From contig NZ_JBHRXV010000006.1 in the NCBI RefSeq assembly GCF_042648405.1, positions 62,001-126,000 on the forward strand: a stretch of DNA of 64,000 nt. The letters are read 5' to 3'. The notes under the pieces were generated by a model that was not told the DNA's origin, made no database searches, and saw nothing but the letters and a program-made list of their open reading frames with translations. The DNA is from Sphingoaurantiacus capsulatus (GTDB lineage: Bacteria > Pseudomonadota > Alphaproteobacteria > Sphingomonadales > Sphingomonadaceae). Positions within the stretch are counted from its first letter, which is position 1, and every line of letters begins with the position of its first letter. Shown here in pieces: positions 61,089-64,000 of the stretch. Position numbers and translations under genes: made by a program.

Positions 61089-62212
61089 AGCAGCACCAGA
61101 TGGTCGCGGTGGATCATCGCCGAGCGGGGCGCGTAGCCGAGGATCACCTCCTGCGCGTCGTTGCGGGTGCCGGCGAGGCGGGCGGCTTCGTCATTACTGT
61201 AGGCGGCAAGACCGCGGGCCACCGCGCCATCGTCGGTCCAGACCTCGATGACGTCGCCGCGCTCGAAGCGGCCTGCGACGGCGGTGACGCCGGCGGCGAG
61301 GAGGCTCCGGCCGTCGCGCAAGGCTTTCGCCGCGCCGGCATCGATGGACAGCCGCCCCTTGGCGGTCAGCCGCCCGGCGAGCCATGCCTTCTTGGCGCGC
61401 GCGCCGCCGCTGGCGACGAACACGGTGCCGCGGCCGGTCTCGGCGAAGCGCGCCAGCGGGTGATCGACCTTGCCCGACAGGATGGCAAGATGCGCGCCGG
61501 CGGCATTGGCGATCTTCGCCGCCTGCAGCTTCGCCACCATACCGCCCGAGCCGAGGCCCGAGGCGCTGCGTGCATCGGCCATCGCCTCGATGCGGGCGTC
61601 GAGCTTCTCGACGGTCTCGATGAAGGTCGCGTTCGGGTCGCTCGCCGGGTTGGCGGTGTAGAGGCCGTCGACGTCGGAGAGCAGCAGCACGCCGCCCGCG
61701 CCCGCCGCCTGCGCGACGCGCGCCGCCAGCCGGTCGTTGTCGCCGAAGCGGATTTCGGCGGTGGCGACGCTGTCATTCTCGTTGAGGACGGGCACGACGC
61801 CCAAGGACAGCAGCCGTTCGAGCGTTGCGCTGGCGTTGAGGAAGCGGCGGCGGTCCTCAAGGTCATCCAAGGTCACCAGCATCTGCGCGGCGGTCAGCCC
61901 GCGTTCGTGCAGCAGCTCGGCATAGACCTGGCTCAAGGCAATCTGGCCGGTGGCGGCGGCCGCCTGCGCATCCTCGAGGCTGGCGCGGCCGCCCTTCGGC
62001 AGCCCCAGCCGCCGCGCGCCGAGTGCGATCGCGCCCGAGGAGACGATGACGATGCCCTGCCCGGCGCGGTGGCGCTCGACGAGGTCGTCGAGCACGCCCG
62101 CCAGCCAGTCGCGCCGCACCTTGCCGTCGCCGTCGACGAGCAGCGCGGAGCCGATCTTGACGACGAGGCGGGAGCAGGCAGCGGGGGCGAAGCGCGCTAC
62201 ACGGGGCTCCAC
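61085..62212 (-). CDS. proB: Glutamate 5-kinase
   Basis: 375 residues: an amino acid kinase domain (RLVVKIGSALLVD, VSSGAIALGARRLG, LNENDSVATAEIRFGDND, GLGSGGMVAKLQAA) and a C-terminal PUA domain. It catalyses the feedback-inhibited first step of proline synthesis. GTG start lies inside the end of obgE (16-nt overlap). Confidence 0.97.
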   Translation of the reverse strand: MEPRVARFAPAACSRLVVKIGSALLVDGDGKVRRDWLAGVLDDLVERHRAGQGIVIVSSGAIALGARRLGLPKGGRASLEDAQAAAATGQIALSQVYAELLHERGLTAAQMLVTLDDLEDRRRFLNASATLERLLSLGVVPVLNENDSVATAEIRFGDNDRLAARVAQAAGAGGVLLLSDVDGLYTANPASDPNATFIETVEKLDARIEAMADARSASGLGSGGMVAKLQAAKIANAAGAHLAILSGKVDHPLARFAETGRGTVFVASGGARAKKAWLAGRLTAKGRLSIDAGAAKALRDGRSLLAAGVTAVAGRFERGDVIEVWTDDGAVARGLAAYSNDEAARLAGTRNDAQEVILGYAPRSAMIHRDHLVLL

Positions 62213-63225
62213 GCCGGTTCCCCCTCGTCGGGCTTCAGCCGCCCGACCGCCTCGATCAGGCGATCGAGAACCTCATCGACGCCGTCACCCGTCGCCCCCG
62301 ACAGGCGGTAGACGCTGGCGCCGCTGACCTTCTCCAGCTTCTTCACCAGCTTGGTCAGCGTCTTGGCGTCCATCGCGTCGATCTTGTTGAGCGCGATGAT
62401 CTCATCCTTGTCCTCCAGCCCGGCGCCATAGGCATCGAGCTCGCCACGGACGATTTCATAGGCCTCGACGGGATCCTCCTCGGTCGCATCGACGAGGTGA
62501 AGGAGGATGCGGCAGCGCTCGATATGGCCGAGGAAGCGGTCGCCGATACCGGCGCCTTCCGCCGCGCCCTCGATGAGGCCGGGGATATCGGCGAGCACGA
62601 ACTCGCGGCCCTTGTGGCTGACGACGCCCAATTGCGGCTTCAGCGTCGTGAACGGATAGTCGCCGACCTTGGCGCGGGCGTTGGTGACGGCGTTGAGGAA
62701 GGTCGATTTGCCGGCGTTGGGCAGGCCGACGAGGCCGGCGTCGGCAAGCAGCTTCAGCCGCAGCCACACCGACATCTCCTCGCCGGGAAAGCCGTTCTGA
62801 TACTGGCGCGGCGCCCGGTTGGTGGAGCTCTTGTACGACGCATTGCCCATGCCGCCGTCGCCACCGCGAAGGAAGATGATGCGCTCGCCGGCCTGCGTCA
62901 GGTCGGCGAGCAGGGTGCGATCATCATCATCGGCAAGGATCTGCGTGCCGACCGGCACCTTGATGACGAGATCGTCGCCACCGGCGCCGGTGCGGTCGCG
63001 GCCCATGCCGTGGGTACCGCGATCGGCGCGGAAATGCTGCTGGTAGCGAAAGTCGATGAGCGTGTTCAGCCCCTCGATCGCCTCGAAAATGATGTCGCCG
63101 CCCTTGCCGCCGGTACCGCCGTCGGGGCCGCCATATTCGATATACTTCTCACGCCGGAAGGAGACGGCGCCATCGCCGCCCCAGCCGGACTTCAGGTGGA
63201 TCTTTGCTTGGTCGAGGAACTGCAT
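62197..63225 (-). CDS. obgE: GTPase ObgE/CgtA
   Basis: 342 residues: the Gly-rich Obg fold (SGWGGDGAVSFRREKYIEYG, GGDGGMGNASYKS) and a G domain with GLPNAGKSTFLNAV (G1), ADIPGLIEGAAEGAG (G3) and ALNKIDAMD (NKxD). It has the short C-terminus usual in alphaproteobacteria, without an OCT domain. Acts in 50S assembly and cell-cycle/stringent control. Start of the proB/proA run. Confidence 0.97.
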   Translation of the reverse strand: MQFLDQAKIHLKSGWGGDGAVSFRREKYIEYGGPDGGTGGKGGDIIFEAIEGLNTLIDFRYQQHFRADRGTHGMGRDRTGAGGDDLVIKVPVGTQILADDDDRTLLADLTQAGERIIFLRGGDGGMGNASYKSSTNRAPRQYQNGFPGEEMSVWLRLKLLADAGLVGLPNAGKSTFLNAVTNARAKVGDYPFTTLKPQLGVVSHKGREFVLADIPGLIEGAAEGAGIGDRFLGHIERCRILLHLVDATEEDPVEAYEIVRGELDAYGAGLEDKDEIIALNKIDAMDAKTLTKLVKKLEKVSGASVYRLSGATGDGVDEVLDRLIEAVGRLKPDEGEPAWSPV

Positions 63226-63320
63226 GACGGTGCTTCTGCGCGAAAGCCGGGAGCGGCGCCAGAGGGAGGGGCGATATCACCCCTCCCCATGACGCGGCCA
63301 GACGGTGGTGGTTCCGAAGG

Positions 63321-63878
63321 TCAGGCGGCGAGGCAGAGCGCCGGTCGGTCGCACCAGTTTTCGCGGTCGAGCACATAGCGCGCCGACGGGGCGATGGCGT
63401 CGCGGGCCTTCGAATAGGTGCCGCGCACCTCGCCGGTCGCCCGGAAACCGAGCTTCCTGAGCACCGCGCCCGATGCCGGATTGTCGATGAAATGCCCGGC
63501 CTCGACCGCGGGCAGCCGCAGGCCGTCGAAAGCGAGCCGCAGGATCGCCTGCCCCGCCTCGGTCGCATAGCCGCGACCCCAGGCCTCGCGCGCGATCCAG
63601 TAGCCGAGCTCATGCTCGTCGGCGTCGTCGCGCCGGTCGAGGCCGATGGTGCCGACCAGCCGCGCCTCGGCTTCGGTGCGTTCGAAGATGACGAACTGCG
63701 GGCCGGCGGGCCTTGCCATGCGCATGGCAAGGAAGCTCTCCGCCTCCGCCATGCCGTAGGGCCAGGGCGCGCTGGCGAGATTCTTGACGATGTCCCACGC
63801 GGCGATCGCCCCACACAGGGCGCGCGCGTCCTCGATCCAGGCCGGGCGCAGGAACAGGCGGCGGGTACGGATGAACAT
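63321..63878 (-). CDS. GNAT family N-acetyltransferase (RimJ/RimL type)
   Basis: 185 residues: TRRLFLRPAWIEDARALC at the start, ELGYWIAREAWGRGYATEAG (acetyl-CoA loop RGYATE) and NPASGAVLRKLGFRATGEVR. It resembles ribosomal protein or amino-acid acetyltransferases of the Acetyltransf_3 group. ATG 63878 has GGAGA upstream. Its place between rpmA (presumed) and obgE is common in sphingomonads. Confidence 0.9.
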   Translation of the reverse strand: MFIRTRRLFLRPAWIEDARALCGAIAAWDIVKNLASAPWPYGMAEAESFLAMRMARPAGPQFVIFERTEAEARLVGTIGLDRRDDADEHELGYWIAREAWGRGYATEAGQAILRLAFDGLRLPAVEAGHFIDNPASGAVLRKLGFRATGEVRGTYSKARDAIAPSARYVLDRENWCDRPALCLAA

Positions 63879-63898
63879 CGTGACGTCTCCCAGTCGCG

Positions 63899-63916
63899 CG
63901 CCGTCCATGGACGGCG
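63899..63916. promoter_or_regulatory. 18-nt perfect palindrome in the GNAT leader
   Basis: CGCCGTCCATGGACGGCG is a perfect palindrome 21 nt upstream of the GNAT start codon. It could be an operator or a mRNA hairpin near the ribosome site. Confidence 0.35.
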
Positions 63917-63955
63917 GCCGTTGCACGCACATGACGCGACAGCCGGAGAGGAGAC

Positions 63956-63990
63956 AAAAAGAGAGGGAGATGGCGACCCATCCCCCTCTC
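63956..63990 (-). terminator. Rho-independent terminator of a gene beyond the window
   Basis: On the minus strand a 13-bp stem with one mismatch (63978-63990 with 63961-63973, loop of 4) is followed by TTTTT (63960-63956). It is the clearest intrinsic terminator here and must end a minus-strand gene lying beyond 64000, by usual gene order rpmA. Confidence 0.8.
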
Positions 63991-64000
63991 CGTGTACTTT

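Overview
The window is a dense, GC-rich chromosomal segment of an alphaproteobacterium, most likely of the order Sphingomonadales. The reasons are the overall protein character, an Atm1-type glutathione ABC exporter, the run obgE-proB-proA ... nadD-rsfS-rlmH-envC-ctpA, short KGG stress proteins, a FixJ-type orphan regulator, and candidate general-stress (EcfG-type) promoters. The genus cannot be fixed from the sequence alone. I found no rRNA, tRNA, CRISPR array, insertion sequence or prophage; this is core genome peppered with short palindromic repeats.

Layout. 1-1.4 kb: 3' part of ftsH. 1.5-12.5 kb, nearly all minus strand: a DUF423 membrane protein, an acyl-CoA dehydrogenase and mmsA (branched-chain amino acid catabolism), an orphan FixJ-like regulator, a Kef-type antiporter, an IscU/NifU-like protein, an RsiV-like lipoprotein, cysS, cvpA and radA. 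12.6-17.5 kb: an outer-membrane protein facing a five-gene minus-strand operon, alr-mlaE-mlaF-ECF sigma-anti-sigma, in which all four junctions are 4-nt start/stop overlaps. 17.7-22.2 kb: dnaB with a perfect DnaA box upstream, a small membrane protein and a large patatin-like lipase whose 3' end is duplicated. 22.2-31 kb: small envelope and stress genes (EF-hand lipoprotein, MAPEG, a frameshifted TPR gene, Atm1, SDR, flippase, KGG). 31-42 kb: M20 peptidase, aldehyde dehydrogenase-pirin, GST, CoA transferase-hisN, AsmA, a 2OG oxygenase-Ada pair, and an orphan PD-(D/E)XK-like nuclease of lower GC. 42.2-46.6 kb: rpmI-rplT-pheS-pheT. 46.8-52 kb: a Met/Cys-type PLP enzyme, an S41 peptidase, SMP-30, rmuC and a TrmH-family methyltransferase. 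52.4-64 kb, minus strand: the housekeeping run from ctpA/envC through nadD, proA, proB and obgE to a GNAT gene, closed by a terminator for a gene beyond the window.

The most striking feature is in pheS. A palindromic element of about 107 nt with perfect 27-nt arms sits inside this essential gene just before class-II motif 2. Collapsing an assembly scar (one N flanked by two identical 31-nt copies) makes the element translate in frame, adding about 36-40 residues. This resembles the in-frame palindromic elements known from Rickettsia. Three intergenic repeats share the frame CGTCAT-hairpin-ATCCA with compensating stem changes, and a nested inverted repeat fills the 326-bp gap between the acyl-CoA dehydrogenase and fixJ genes.
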